A stretch of DNA of 64,000 nt from Datnioides undecimradiatus (Eukaryota; Chordata; Actinopteri; Lobotiformes; Datnioididae): positions 15,255,806 through 15,319,805 of the forward strand of contig WARS01000013.1 in NCBI GenBank assembly GCA_008933995.1, written 5' to 3'. A model generated the notes under the pieces. That model was given only the letters and a program-made list of their open reading frames with translations, had not been told where the DNA came from and did no database searches. The translations under genes were made by a program, and so were the position numbers. Positions 25,580-38,657 of the stretch are shown in pieces. How positions within the stretch are numbered: position 1 is the first letter of the stretch; each line of letters opens with the position of its first letter.

Positions 25580-28500
25580 GCACCCTTTCGCAATCCTCAT
25601 TCATCCATTTGCTGTAAGACGTCAGATCCTGGACACACGTGCATACTCACACTTACCCGCAGAGGATGCAATACGGGGCAGCGAAGAATTCATGGAAGGA
25701 ACATAGATTCTCTCTCACACACACTCACACACACCCATAGGCCTGGCTCAAAACCTGACACACATCGACTCCCACCCAGTGCTCATGCCTCAGTGCAGGT
25801 GGACGCCCTCTCCTCACTTATTACATTTTATTGCTCAAGAGAACATCCTATGAATCAAGGCTATTTGGCTCCAGACACAAACTAGTAAACTGAAACAGGA
25901 AACACTCCTATTTTTTTCTTCCTGTCTTTGTACATGAAGATTTTAATATTTCCCAACTGAAACTTATCAGTCACGATTTATCAAAATTACCCCCCAACCC
26001 TTCCACCCCCATTTTCCAGTTATCTTCCACCCCTTAAACACAAGTCAGTCTTCCTGTGGAGATTCCTATATTAACACACTGGTACAGAAATAGATTGAGG
26101 CTCCTGTGTCTTCAAATGTGTAACACAAAAGCAAATGCTTTACTTTGCGGCAGTGGCTTTCCAAAAAGGGCCTAAAATATTGAGATTACTTCTTCTAAAT
26201 CTCCATCACTGATTTATCTAGATTTGTCTCCCTGCTGTGTGCTGCATCGCTGTGCCTCTAACAACAACACCACCACAAGGGTTTCCCATGTAAGATTAGC
26301 AATACGTAGAACAGAGAGACTGTCTGCTGGAGCTTTTGGTGAAAGAACAGGCTCATAATAATGATAAATGTAGCAGTAAATGTGGTCTTATTCATTGGTC
26401 TCCTGGGTGGTGTCTCAGGTGTTTTTACAGTGCCTGGTGGCCTCTGACAGTCTATTTAATACTGACAATATTTATACTTTTCTTCTCCAGTGAGAGAAAC
26501 AGAGAGACCTAGACGTGAACTGGCTATTGATCGTCTTTGTCCTCATCCCTCTGTGGTAAACTGTTGCTCATAATAATCACACGCACAGAATGAGATGCCA
26601 CACGTCATGCATTCAAGGGCATTTGTCAAAAAGAATACAGGCTCATGGATTGTGTTGTTTGGTCGCACAAATCACGCTGATTGAAGATGTTCTCAGCGGC
26701 TGGAGAATGGAAGGGAAAATTAATGTGGACCGTCAGATAACTGCCGTGTCTTACCTCTAAATCTTCTTCACTCATCTATTCCTGCCTCAGGATTTAATGC
26801 TGCTTCTCTCTTGGTAATGAGAACTGAAAGTATTTATTTTTGTATTTACTATCCACAACAGCTTCAGTGCTCTTTGGGATAGATTCAGCAAGTCTTTCTA
26901 CTTCACTGGTTTTAAAATTACAATATGTCCAAAAGATTTTCCCTAATTGCGTGATTTAATGATAATAATAAAAAGCACTGTCTCCTTGATCCAAAACCAA
27001 GAGATAGCTGTAGCCAAACAGACATCTGCTTAATGGTAAGCTGCTTAAAAATGATTAACATTTTGGCATTTTTGGTTTGATTAAGATCTAATTGTCTAAT
27101 TAAAGATTTAAAGATGCCTAATCAACATTTTGTTATCAGCCTCTCTGCTGAGTGCCCTGCGACTTTGAGCTCAATGGTTTTCGTTTTAAAACCAACTTTA
27201 CTATTTTGGTTTGGTTGTTTCGGCAACTAGCTGGTCAACATAGTTTAGTGTTTATTTTCCTCAGGATTGGATAGAAAACAAAACTTAAATAATTATAAAA
27301 TGTTGTTCGGAGTCTGCTGGATGTGACACAAAGCAACAAGATATGCCATATCAGCTGGATGAGGTGATGTCAGTGTTTACAGTTTGTGGCACTGCCCCCA
27401 AGTGGTCAATTAATTCAGGTTTAAGTAAACTTGTGGTTCCTTCAGCATCACGGAGCCTCTCAATGTGTAAAAGTCTTCCCAGTGGCGGGGATGGAGCCTG
27501 TGTTTCTGTAATGACCGCCTTTGCATGCCCACTCCAAAGCAACCAGTTTCCTCTGGTCAGCTGCTCCACACCAGTTCACTGCAGCCAGCAGGAAGTTTAC
27601 AGCCACCACAGTCAACCCAAAGTGTGCCTGTCTTTGTTCAAGAGGCCAAGCAGCCTTTGTTCTACTGTAACAAAGAAGAAGCCCCAAAACAGAGAGCACA
27701 GAGAGAGTCTCAAGACTGTTTGGTGCCACGATCTGAGAGCCGTCCAGAAAACAAAAGTCGTATAGACGAGTCCTCCACAGCTCAGGCATGCTGACAATAA
27801 TCAGACCACACAAAATGCTATTGTTTGTGGAAATGTTTATTCCAAATGTACCTTTCATTATTTTCACTTTGTTTTCTGCTACAGGCCAGTGGCGAGGTCA
27901 AAACGCAGATGTATATCTGATGTGTGTTTTCCTTGGCTCACTGCAGGCTTATTAGCATGCTATGTGGATCTCCTTGCAATTCCCCCGTGGTGGAGATCAA
28001 CTATGTGTGTGTGCCCTGTGCAGCAAAAGCAATTCAGTCTGTGTACATTAGATAATGTTGCAGCTCGGTCATATATGCCAAAGCCACACATTTGGGACTG
28101 AATTAAGTCAGTTAATTTCAACAATGGCCCTACAGTGTGTTTTGTTGACTATGTGGAATTCACAAAGCAACACAACCTCATTGTGTTTTGGTAATGGTCA
28201 TAGATGCTGTCAACCAACACAAATCTTTGTCGTCAAGTATAGCTCGTGCAGTTCCTACAATATGGTTATTACAGAGACGCTGCAGGAAAAGGAATCGTGA
28301 AAAGGGCCATGAGAAAACACTTAACTTGTGTCGGCTCAGCATATTTCTTTGCTGGCTTTTGCTGATGCCTCTCACCGTGCCATAGATGAATTGGTACTTT
28401 GATGTAGTGATGCACAAAGGGCTATGGAAAGCACACCATGCAGTGGTCAGGCAATAACTCAACTTGAAAGCAAACCATGTGTTGTTTGTGTGTGAGTGTG

Positions 28501-31500
28501 TTTGTCGGACAGGCATACAGTGTATAGGGAGGGATGTGAGTCACTCTTTTTCATGTAGTAAACACTGAATCGGCCCACGCAGGGCCTCTCGTCTTTTCTG
28601 TGTCCTTGCTGTAAGACTTTTTATATCACTCGCTAAATCATCTGTCAGTTTCACAGGCCATACAAAAAAACCATTGGCAGTTGGGGAATGAGTGTTTAAG
28701 AGTGCAGAGCTCCCTTCTGAGAAGGAAACTAAATGTGCTCAACTCCACTGATAAGTTATCCACTCATCCCCTGTTCGATGAGATAAGTCACTCACAGGTT
28801 TAGTGCCTATGCAATATTTCAATGTGGTGCGTTTCTTCTTAAGGGGGCAGAAAAAAATATCAAAAATTAGGAAAAGAAGTACTTCTCTTATTCAGATACA
28901 CACTGTGCAGCCTCAGGAAAAGGCCTATTCAACAGAGAGTGATTTTTTACCCTTTTTTAACCTTTAAAACCTGTTCCATCTGAGCAACAGTAGAGGGCGT
29001 TTTACCACAACATTAATGACCCTGATCCAGCGTGCCACTGGATGACATCAGTTCACTCTCTGCTAGACTGAATCAATACCACGAACAAAGAAGCTCCAGA
29101 CCATCATCTCCCTCTGACCCTGACTACGACATATACACACAAACACACACATCTGCACACAAATTCCTATGGTGACATATTGATCTGTCTTCTCTCTGAC
29201 AGAGTCCTTGGCCTCATGGTGAATGCGTGACACGCTGGTAGGAAACTCACAGCTTTATAATGGAGAATTGGGGGGTGGGAGTGGAAAAACACAGATTGCT
29301 TTGCTTTTAGAGCATCATTCACACTCAAGATTGTGAGTTATTGTCTGGGAGGTGACGGTTTGTCTGCCACTGGAAGAGGCCTGTTGACTCTGTCTGTTCT
29401 CACGGCTTCAAGACAGCGACGATGCCAGGGAGAGAGGGTGTGATGTCATAAACTGGCCACAAGATGACACTATGGGACACACACAGTGGTTGATTGTTGT
29501 GTACCAGTATTGTGATTCTAACACGAGTACACTTGTCCTTTACCTTTACCTGATGTGCTGAATTTTAAAGTTTACATTCTGTCAGCTGCATCCAGTCTCA
29601 TCAGCAGGTTCCATCATGTCTTGTTTTAGTCTTATCTTTCTGGAAGAGTCTGGATCTGTACTATTCAGGTATGTTATGTTAACCACAGAAATGTAATATC
29701 ACACCTCTATAAAGCTGGGTGACACATAAGAGGCAGATTAAAACAATGCTCAGGACTGATGCAACAGAGACCCAGGAATCCTGACACTAAGTCCATATTG
29801 CCCAAATCATTGGCCGTATGTTTCCAGTCATTTCTGCTTGTTTGGAATCAGTAGAAATAATTCAGAAGTGTGTTGTTCTCATGGCAGCCAGTTATATAGT
29901 GGAAACCATGGCAACATTTCACAGGTTGTGGGGTGTAAATAATGGCGACACATGTCAAGTTATTTATCCAGCTAATCAGTCAAGTTTTGATTGCCAGCAT
30001 AAACTTTCCATTTGTTGTGATCTGTGGTAGGTCATCTGTGTTAAAGATAGCTTCCTGACTAATTATGACTCTTCTTTAAAATACTGATTATACCACTTTT
30101 TCATGGTTATATGTTACTTTTTATACAACATTAGTCAGTAATTTTCATCAATCATTTCAGTTCTATAAATGCTTTTATTTTACTTTGGTATTTAATTACA
30201 TTTTACTATTTAAACTCATTTCTGTGTAATTATGAGACTCCGCTATTAATACTATCAGAATAACCTGATAAGGTACAGCATCTAATCTAATATACACTAA
30301 TACAGATTAGGTTTGATTAAATTAAGACTGCTCTGCAGTATCTTCTGATTCTAATTGTTTCTCTTCTCCTCTCTTGAACTCTCTGTGAGGTGTGACTGAA
30401 GTATTCTGGGAGCTCAGGATCAAACCTCCTCTGCTTTCTCATCAATGAAAAAGAGAAGCAGGACTCATCCACTCTGGAGGACGATGACAAACCCTCTCAG
30501 CTAAGTTCTCTGTATCAGTCAGGTCAAACTAGAGAGCTTCTTCTCTCTTTACCTCTTTGGCCAATCAGAGTTGCTTTTTCAGTTGAGGGACCAATTACAG
30601 AGGCACTGGTCCACTTGAGAAGAGCTCTTCTACTGAAAGGCCTGTAAATCAATGCAATGGCTTTACTGAGTGGTCAACCAGTTGCCACAGTCTGGTGTCC
30701 ATCAGAACCAGTGGACCAAATATTTTATTGTATCCTTGAGCAATCTGCAGCTGTGTTTTACAATCATCAGCCACTTTCCCAAACACAAAGACAGCCAAAG
30801 ACAGTGGTCCTGCCACATTTTAACCAATCACATGATGGATGTCAGCCAATGGAGGTGAATCCACTAAGAGTTTTTTAATTTAAAAAAACCAAACTCACTA
30901 ATTGTGACGTCATTTTTCACTTTTGGATCATCTGCTTCCATTTCTTCTGGATTTTGTATTCCTGGATATTCCTTTCTTCCCTTTTCCAGGAATTCAGGAC
31001 CTCTCAGCCATCTTGATCTGCAGAGTGATTCCAGGTGTGACCCTTGTGATGCCGCATCACTAATAATTATAATTCATTTTATTGTCATTAACAGTTAACA
31101 TGTCATTAACAGTTAACTTATTTTTGTGTCATTGCTTGTGCTGCACTGTATATTACTTGGCCGAAGGGGTTGATGATCTAAAATTTCGATATAAAAAACA
31201 AAAACTGACTAACCAATCAACATTCCTCTACTTTCTAGTTCAACAACAATCAAAGCATCTTTTATCATATGACAAAAGTATCTACTGACAAGATGAAAAA
31301 GGCACCGTGACTGAAAATAACTGCTGTTCATGATTCATATGCCTATATATTAAATGTGCTAAATAGCCAAATATATATTTAGAGGCACCGTTTGTTAATT
31401 TATATCAAATCAGAACACTGTCACATTATTTTGCTGTTGGAACATTAACGTTTTGGATACTGATTGCACTGCCTTTGCCAAGTATAAATATTTATGAAGC

Positions 31501-34500
31501 AGGCTGTGCATTTAGAAATGTGTCAGGAGGGGTTTTTTATGTATGGAGGTCACACAGGAACTTATTTATAGACACAGTGATATTGATTTTCACAAAATGT
31601 GTCTGATCCCCATTTGGATTTGTCTGACTTCTTGATGCAGCGCAGGTGTGTATGCCAGTGCATGCATAAAATAATTTAGCCTTGGGACGTAGCCTCACGC
31701 AAAAGAGTTTTTAAAGAAGAAGCTGGTTGATATAAATTCACTCCACATCATTTGCACTGCAAGTGCTATTATCCAAGGTCCACATCCTACTGTGTCTGTG
31801 AATTTATACAACATTCGGAGCTAATAAATCAAATTTGAAAGTAACACTTATTTAAAAGGTATATTTTTACATATTTTACACATCTGTAAGAGCATTACTA
31901 TGGCGAATGGTGATCTAATGTAAGAACAGATTATCTGATGTCTTTTTTGTCTTTTCCAAATTTGTTAGTAACTTAAAAAAAAAAAATCCTACTCCTTTTG
32001 TATGGCACCAAAGTAACACTCTGCCCCCTCCCTTCACGACTCCTTTGAGGCAACTTCAGAGCATCAATATTTAACTTGACATTGTCAAATCTAAAAAAAG
32101 AAATGATGCTGAAAGGAAGGCAGAGCTTTGAAGCATGTTTGCCTGTAGACTCGCTCTGAACACATGACTGACTTCTTTTCCCAGTCTGACGACAACACAG
32201 ACACATAGTTTGGGTTACTCAGTGGTAACACACACATTACAGTCATGCTGTCTATGCTCATGATTATATAGCCGCTAATGGTGTGCGCAGTAACCTGATG
32301 GGTAGAACAGGAGGGATACTTAACAGGAGGTGATGAATAATGCCCTTATTTACATGTCCTGTCAGCACAAAATGAATCTGGAGTAATATTAGATAAAGAT
32401 GCTGAATTTTACATCTCCTTTCCAACTGTGACTGATCTATGTAGTTTCTTTCTTTTTTTTTTTTTACTAAGCTAAGGGTTAGCATCCCCAGTGCACTTCA
32501 GTAAGTGAATGCATCACCATTCATGCAGCCTGACATTCAGTGCCTGTTCTTCCAAACTGTCTTCAGTTTATTAGTATGTTCAGTCTGTTCAAGTGAGGAC
32601 GCTGAGCTCACTACAAAACAATAGGAGTAGGAGTTCTAGGATCATGATTGTTTCTGCGGCTTTTGTGGTCTTTTAATAAGCCGATGCAGCCACACACAGT
32701 CATGATTCAGTGTGGTCAGTTCAATTTGTTTGTTTGTATATTTATTTTCTGTACTGTACTGGCTGTGTGTGTACACATTCATCTTCTTTGCAGCTGGTTT
32801 CATAGCCAATGTCTTCATCTGCCAGTCTCTGCCAATCTCTTCATGGTCCCTGGATCAGGAAAACAGTCTCATGAGACCACAGAGTAGGTGGTGATCATGG
32901 TTGTGGCCTCCCTGGACCACTGGGTGCCAAATGAATGCATTAGAAGGTATGCTCTGGCCCACTGTTGCAACAGCTTTGTATCTTCATGACTGTGCATCTC
33001 TCTGTGAAGACTTCGGCCTTATACAACCCCGTGATCTACAACTGCAGGAACACTTCGCCCTCACAGCCTTCATCTGCTATCTCTTTAAGAGTGACAACAA
33101 CAAAAACCCACATTTCTTTTACAGACTGAACAGGGACATTGAGATGAGTTTAAAAAAAAGTAAGGTTTTTCATTTTGTCGGCTACAAGTCGTAACATATC
33201 CCGGAGAAGGATTTGAATAAAAGGACTGATCAGAAGGTCTGGGTAGTATATTCATTTTGGAATAACCATGACCACCAAACGGCCGCACACAAAGTTTGAA
33301 ATGAATCATTCAACAGTGCAACAGGCAAAGCCGACATTTCCACATGCATTTCTTATGACAGCATAACTATTTTAGTGGCTCAGTCCGAGGCAGCTTCCAG
33401 AGTGCCATTTCTCTTCTAAGAGTGGATGAGTCACTCTTAAAATTGCATTCTTCTTATCATGAGGTGTAGTGTGATTTGCTTTGATCAGGAGCAATGTATG
33501 CATGAAATGGGAAGTGGGATTTAGCTATGAGACAGAGACCTGATGAGCAGAAAAACACTTGAATCTGTGAACCACAAACTGCATAAGAGTGTGTGCGTGT
33601 GTGTTACTACACATTTCAACAACAGATGCCAGAATTACAAAGTTCAGTGTTTTGATGCAGCTGTCACTCTGAGGACATAACCCCTCCACTTTTGGAGCTT
33701 ACCAGGTGTTGTTGCCGTGCAGTCAGCTGATCCATCGCTCATCAAAGAGCTGTTACCGGTGACAGGTGTAAGTAATAAAATTAACAAGCTGGTTTCCTGT
33801 GCATGCTGGCTCTCAGTCGAAGCCTATTTGGACACCTGAACAAAACAGTATTAGTGACACCTGTGGTTTTCCTCATGTGACGAATCAAAATGTCTTCTGT
33901 GAAAAAGGCAACAGGCTGTAGACACATGTTAACAAAATGGTGACTACTTACATATCTTGCAGACACAATGTATCATTTGGTTTTGATTTTATGGCCTTCT
34001 GTTGAATGAAAATACACTAGTCACTAAGCTGCCACTGGGGAAATGTATTTGACTCTTTGCTCTTCCTTCTCTAAAAGTTATTTGCTAACTTTGTCAGTCA
34101 TTTGGTGCTGGTTTTAGGTTGTCTAGGTTTTCCCTTGCTTGCTGTGTATCACTAGGAGTCTTTTGACTGTGCAGAAATGAAGTACCTTCAGAGTTAAACA
34201 ATCTGGGTACTGTCGGGCTATACATTACAAGGAATTATTCATAAAATAAGATAAATAAGATTAAAACAATCTTCTAGGAAATCACTATCACTGTGATCTG
34301 TGAAAATTAGTGAAAAATAATTGCTATTTCTTCTCATCCCTTAAAGGCCTCATCAAGATGCTGCTTTGTGGAGAGGTCACCCCTTTTTAAGATTTCTGGC
34401 AGTAAATATGGCTGTGATGGCAGACAGAGACTTTTTGATTTTGAGAGCTGTACACCACGTAAACTTTATTTAGCCTTCCAGTCAAAGCAGAAACAGATGC

Positions 34501-36029
34501 CAGCAGGACAGGTGAAAAAACAAAACAAAACATTGCACAAGTCCATATCGAAAGATTTCTGTCTGATTTGCACACGTGTGTCCATGTAGATTCTTTACAC
34601 AAAAACGTCCTTGACATAATCTCCAAGACAATGAAATTACACCTCTCCGAGCAAAGTGAGAAGCAGGCCTTGAAACTGCCCATAGTTGCAGTCCACAAAT
34701 CTTAGCACATTGGGTCACTTAAACTCAACTAAACCCAAAATGTTGGTTTCCAAGAGGGTCAAAAACCTTGCAACTGAGGGAGAACGCAAGCCAGGGGTCA
34801 TCACAAGGACACAGAGGGAGCATACACTAATGCTGCATCCATCTCCATCTCCAGTCCCCTCTTTATTTCAGTTGTTGCTACTATACCTTTTAAGAGTCTG
34901 TCTTTGTTGAAGACATGCACCAAATATGGCAAACCTTGCCGAACCTGGGTGAGGTCAGTCTTGACTTGCAATGCTTTTGCCACTCAGAAATGCCACTCTG
35001 CTCTCTTGTTGCCTCTTCAATTTTCTGAGCTGTGTCAAAGATGATTGACTTTATGTGAAGCTCTGAGTGCTTCAGTGCCTAAAAGGGAAATAGAAAACAT
35101 ATGTATAGAGAGACTCAGTTCTGTATGTTATCTAACACAACATGAGACAAACACCCATATCATGACCCTTTGTCCTGTCTCATAAGCAATTGAATTTGGC
35201 ATCTGGAGATGGCTTTGTAACAATCATACTACCAAATGTAATAATCCAGGGAGCATAAATGCATATGTGCTCTTAAAAGTGTTAGTATTGGCAGATGAAT
35301 TCACGCTGTGTGGTAATTTGAAACAAGCTGTTAAGGTAAATTAAAAACCAGGTTCTTTGGAGCTGTTTGAAAGGTTTACCTTGATATCTTTTTAAAAAAT
35401 ATATCTGAACAGTTCCAGCTAAAGGGTAAATTTAATTAAAAATGACAGACTCTAATCTTATGAGACACAGGGTCTTTCTCAACAGCTGCTCATTGATTAG
35501 TGTGACAATTGCAAAAGGCTGCAGCCATTTTTCTTTTTTTTTTGTTGCAAAAAAACAAAACCATTCACCACAATCGCCTGAAGCCTTACATGTGCATTTA
35601 CCATATACTACTGAGTGCTGTTATTGCAACCATGATAGGAAAAACACACACTACATGAAATGCCCTTTGAGCTGCCACAACACATTCCTTCACCACACAT
35701 CTCTCCCCTAGAAGGTCGATTTCCATGCGCAGCTGAGCATGAGACAGATACAGTATTACAGCTACTACAAGCCAGCAGTGTGGATGTCCATAACATGACA
35801 GCAGTGGGAACCACAACAGGCTTGTTATATAGGACGCTGTAGCTTCCTGTGAGAAAAGTAACTTCAAAATTTAGAAACTTTCTCCCTCTCCTGAGTGAAA
35901 GCATCTTGAAATCCTGAGCACACAGCCAAAAATAACCCCTGCGCTCTTGTTTTCTTTTCATTTACTTTTCTCCCTCTGCCTTGTTTACGCGTCTACAACT
36001 CTTGTCTGCTCCAGTCAGCTTGAGGAGAG

Positions 36030-36060
36030 AGCCCGTTGCATGGGTGTTTCCATGGCAACG
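36030..36060 (+). promoter_or_regulatory. RFX X-box-like palindrome in a CpG-rich patch
   Basis: GTTTCCATGGCAAC at 36046-36059 differs by one base from the palindromic RFX X-box GTTGCCATGGCAAC. Upstream, CCCGTTGCATGG (36032 onward) mirrors CCATGGCAACGGG with one bulged base. The surrounding 36030-36150 is CpG-richer than its neighbours. It may be an enhancer or promoter of an unseen transcript. Confidence 0.4.
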
Positions 36061-37839
36061 GGGGAGCAGAGGGTCTCCAAGGTCAGAGCGAGAGCACCTG
36101 CAGCCGAGCTGATGGGAGAATGGAGTCCTGACCCGGCGGGCTGTCGCTGCGCTGGTCTGTAGTCATGTTGTTATTGGACATTTCATTATCGTCTCTTCCT
36201 TCAGCCTGGCACTGACATGATAAATTGTCACCAGACATGGGTTGTTAATCATTTCTGAGGTCGCACAAGTAATAAAACACGGAGAACTGTTCCTGCATTT
36301 GATGATGAGAAGGAGTAGAGTGTGTCCTGATGAAGAGGGAGAGAGAGAGATTTAAAGAGAGGGGAGGAGAGTGTCTCGGTGCAGGAAAGTGGATTACATC
36401 CATTATTTAGGGGCTGCTTCCCCTTCACTGTGAGAGAGGAGAGAGAAAAGAGGATACAAACATCTCCTCTGTGTGTCTTTGTAGGCTGCAGTACATCCTG
36501 ACTCCTGGATACGGCGCCACTCTTACTCAAGAAAAAGAAACAAAGACCTAATTGTCGTAAAAAATACAAAGTTAAAAAGATCATAATTCTAGTTATTCAT
36601 TTACAATAAACTTCTTTTTGTGCAACGTACATGTTTTAATTAGTAATTTTAAAAGTGAATTGCAATGCATGTGTCTTGCACTAGCACAGGCAGCCAGATC
36701 CATAAATGCAGCCATGTAAAAACACTTTCTGATCATCATATCAAAGGGGGTAAAATGCATTGAGGCTGCTGAATAGCAGAGAAACTGGGCCAAAAAAAGC
36801 TCTGATATGTTACTGTTTGATCATGATGCTTCATCTCTGCTTCACATTTCCTCTCATGAGCTGCAGATTGTGTCCACAGGGTAATCTTAGATGCACACTT
36901 TTGAACATATGGTATTGAGTACCTTGGCATGTGCTGCAGCAACTGCAAGAAACTTCATATGATGTAAGCGCAGAAAATCATAACAGTTTTCTGCACGTTC
37001 AAGCGCACAAACTGTCTGTCATAAAGAATTAGTGGGTGCATTCTTGAATTTTTAAATTATATTATGTTTATAAATATTGTAATGAAAGGTTGAAATCAAT
37101 TCAGCAGTCGCAAATATGCCATGCGTCATCTTTCTGTGTTTCAGCCGACACATCAGACATCATATTTCATTTTTCCACTGTAGTAAATTCCTGCCGGCAG
37201 TCACAGGTCACCAGGAGTGACCACTTTGTTCTCTGCTGTTTTTCTCTTATCTCCCACATTGTTGTTTTCTGGGAGGGGAAGAGAAAAGGAGGGGAAAAAA
37301 AGAAAACAACACAACACAGCCCTCCCCAGCGTCGTCACCCACAGACCGCCATCAGTATACTGAAATAGGGATGCAGATTCCCCGCCGTCTGCTCTCTATC
37401 AAATGAAAAGTCTTTCAACAGTGAGTGGATACAGGAAGGGAAGGACTGTTGAGGACAACAGGAGAAATAGGGCATTGAAAAGGCACAAAAATCAAAGTAC
37501 GCAGTGAGAGGAGGAGTGGAGGAACATTTTTTTAAAAACTGTTCTATCCAGGCTTTGATGTTTTGAAAGGATGGGAGCTCTTTGCTTTACTTTTCTTCAA
37601 AGACTTTATTTCCACACACACATACACTTTTGGGAGGCCTGAGATAACAACATCATCCCCCTCGCTCTTTTGTTTGCCCAAATGATGAGAGCTTAGTACT
37701 CCACAGGCTTTCTACCTGCCACCCAGCATCTGCCTTGCTATGACACTTAGACTTAAACATGTTTTGTATTGTTAAAGCCATTATGAACTTCAGTGCTGAC
37801 TGAATTGACTGTGATAACCAAAAAGACGACACCCTTGTC
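36061..37839. other. non-genic sequence next to the magi1 3' end
   Basis: No exon recognised. It contains a purine-rich stretch at about 36325-36460 and may include an extended magi1 3' UTR to about 37.6 kb. Confidence 0.5.
37605..37610 (-). terminator. second candidate magi1 polyadenylation signal
   Basis: Another AATAAA on the minus strand about 250 bases further downstream, preceded in the RNA by a short GT run. It would give a longer 3' UTR if the first signal is bypassed. Confidence 0.3.
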
Positions 37840-37858
37840 ACTTTGTTGAATATATTAT

Positions 37859-37864
37859 TTTATT
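37859..37864 (-). terminator. candidate magi1 polyadenylation signal
   Basis: The minus strand reads AATAAA about 800 bases beyond the long-form stop, followed within about 45 bases by a T/G-rich stretch (GTCGTCTTTTTGG), the usual downstream element. It is the nearest good signal after the stop. Confidence 0.5.
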
Positions 37865-38029
37865 TTAACATCGTCATCATCATCATAGTTTAACTTTTAA
37901 TTTTCCCTTCATTCATTTAAAATGATCACCTCTGAATGTACACATACTGCAAACTGTCAAAAATATACAAACAAATGCAGGCTTGTGCTATAGTCTGGTC
38001 AAATGTCTAAAAAACAGTGGCACTGGGGA

Positions 38030-38088
38030 AAGAGAGAGAAAGAGAGAGAGTGAGAAAGAGAGAATAAAGGCAGAAGAGAGAGCCAGAC

Positions 38089-38130
<42 letters not shown>
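38030..38130 (+). repeat. imperfect GA microsatellite in the magi1 3' UTR
   Basis: GA repeats with interruptions, pure at about 38093-38129; CU-rich in the RNA. Confidence 0.95.
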
Positions 38131-38132
<2 letters not shown>

Positions 38133-38513
38133 TGAAACCGGTAAAGACATGCACAGCATCATTGTGAGCACCGGTTACAGTGATCCAGGTGCGTGGTACT
38201 TCCATGGGATCCTCGTGGAAAAGTACATACATTTCATCATCTGACAGTGCGGCACAAAATGCCCGTCACATATCAAATCAAAACCAAAAATGTCGCTCGA
38301 TAACGGAACTGTTAGGCACATCATTGTTTTTTATAGTTTTACATTTTCTGGAAAAGTCTGAGTTACTGTAAATGTAGAATGTTTAACCAAAAAGAAGAAC
38401 AAAATAAAGAAAAAAAACATACATTTAAAAAAAGAAAGAAAAAGCCTTCAAAAGTCATTTTGGAATCACTGTTTTGTTAGTAACTCAACTTTGTTACATA
38501 CTGTATGAGTATA

Positions 38514-38515
<2 letters not shown>

Positions 38516-38560
<45 letters not shown>
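38516..38560 (+). repeat. GT microsatellite in the magi1 3' UTR
   Basis: About 22 GT units about 100 bases past the long-form stop; CA repeats in the RNA. Confidence 0.95.
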
Positions 38561-38657
38561 GTCAACTGGGTGCATTTCTGTAGAACCAAGTGGATATGGG
38601 ATTGAGTACTTGAGGTGTCTTGTGGGTAGCGGCTGTGATTGGCTGACAGCCGTCCAA

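Larger units (their letters stand above)
20521..36029. other. gene-poor sequence downstream of magi1
   Basis: No gene recognised. It holds the microsatellites, the A25 run, the 24365 hairpin and the CRE-like cluster listed separately. The plus-strand frame at 27525-27794 (MPTPKQPVSSGQLL onward, Gln/Ser/Pro-rich, ending STAQAC) starts with ATG and is the most protein-like here, but has no known domain. In human the sequence beyond the MAGI1 3' end leads to ADAMTS9; no ADAMTS9 exon was seen. Confidence 0.5.
37840..38657 (-). other. magi1: magi1 3' untranslated region (candidate extent)
   Basis: The region runs from the stop of the long form to just past the first exact minus-strand AATAAA at 37859-37864. 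It contains a GT tract on the plus strand at about 38516-38560, which is CA-rich in the RNA, and an imperfect GA tract at about 38030-38130, which is CU-rich in the RNA. CA repeats bind hnRNP L and CU tracts bind PTB, so both could influence processing. The exact cleavage site is not visible. Confidence 0.55.

Noticed and set aside
25493-25885. 130-codon plus-strand frame
   Set aside because: Its core is the CA microsatellite read as His-Thr; flanks show no coding character.
27343-27794. Two overlapping plus-strand frames rich in Ser, Gln and Pro
   Set aside because: Neither has a recognisable family, splice context or promoter; mentioned in the regional note only.
35947-36162. Plus-strand frame with a signal-peptide-like start
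   Set aside because: The apparent start is TTG; the first ATG lies after the hydrophobic part, so no secreted protein is supported.
1-38000. ADAMTS9 or other human-syntenic exons next to MAGI1
   Set aside because: Looked for metalloprotease, thrombospondin repeat and GON motifs on both strands and saw none.
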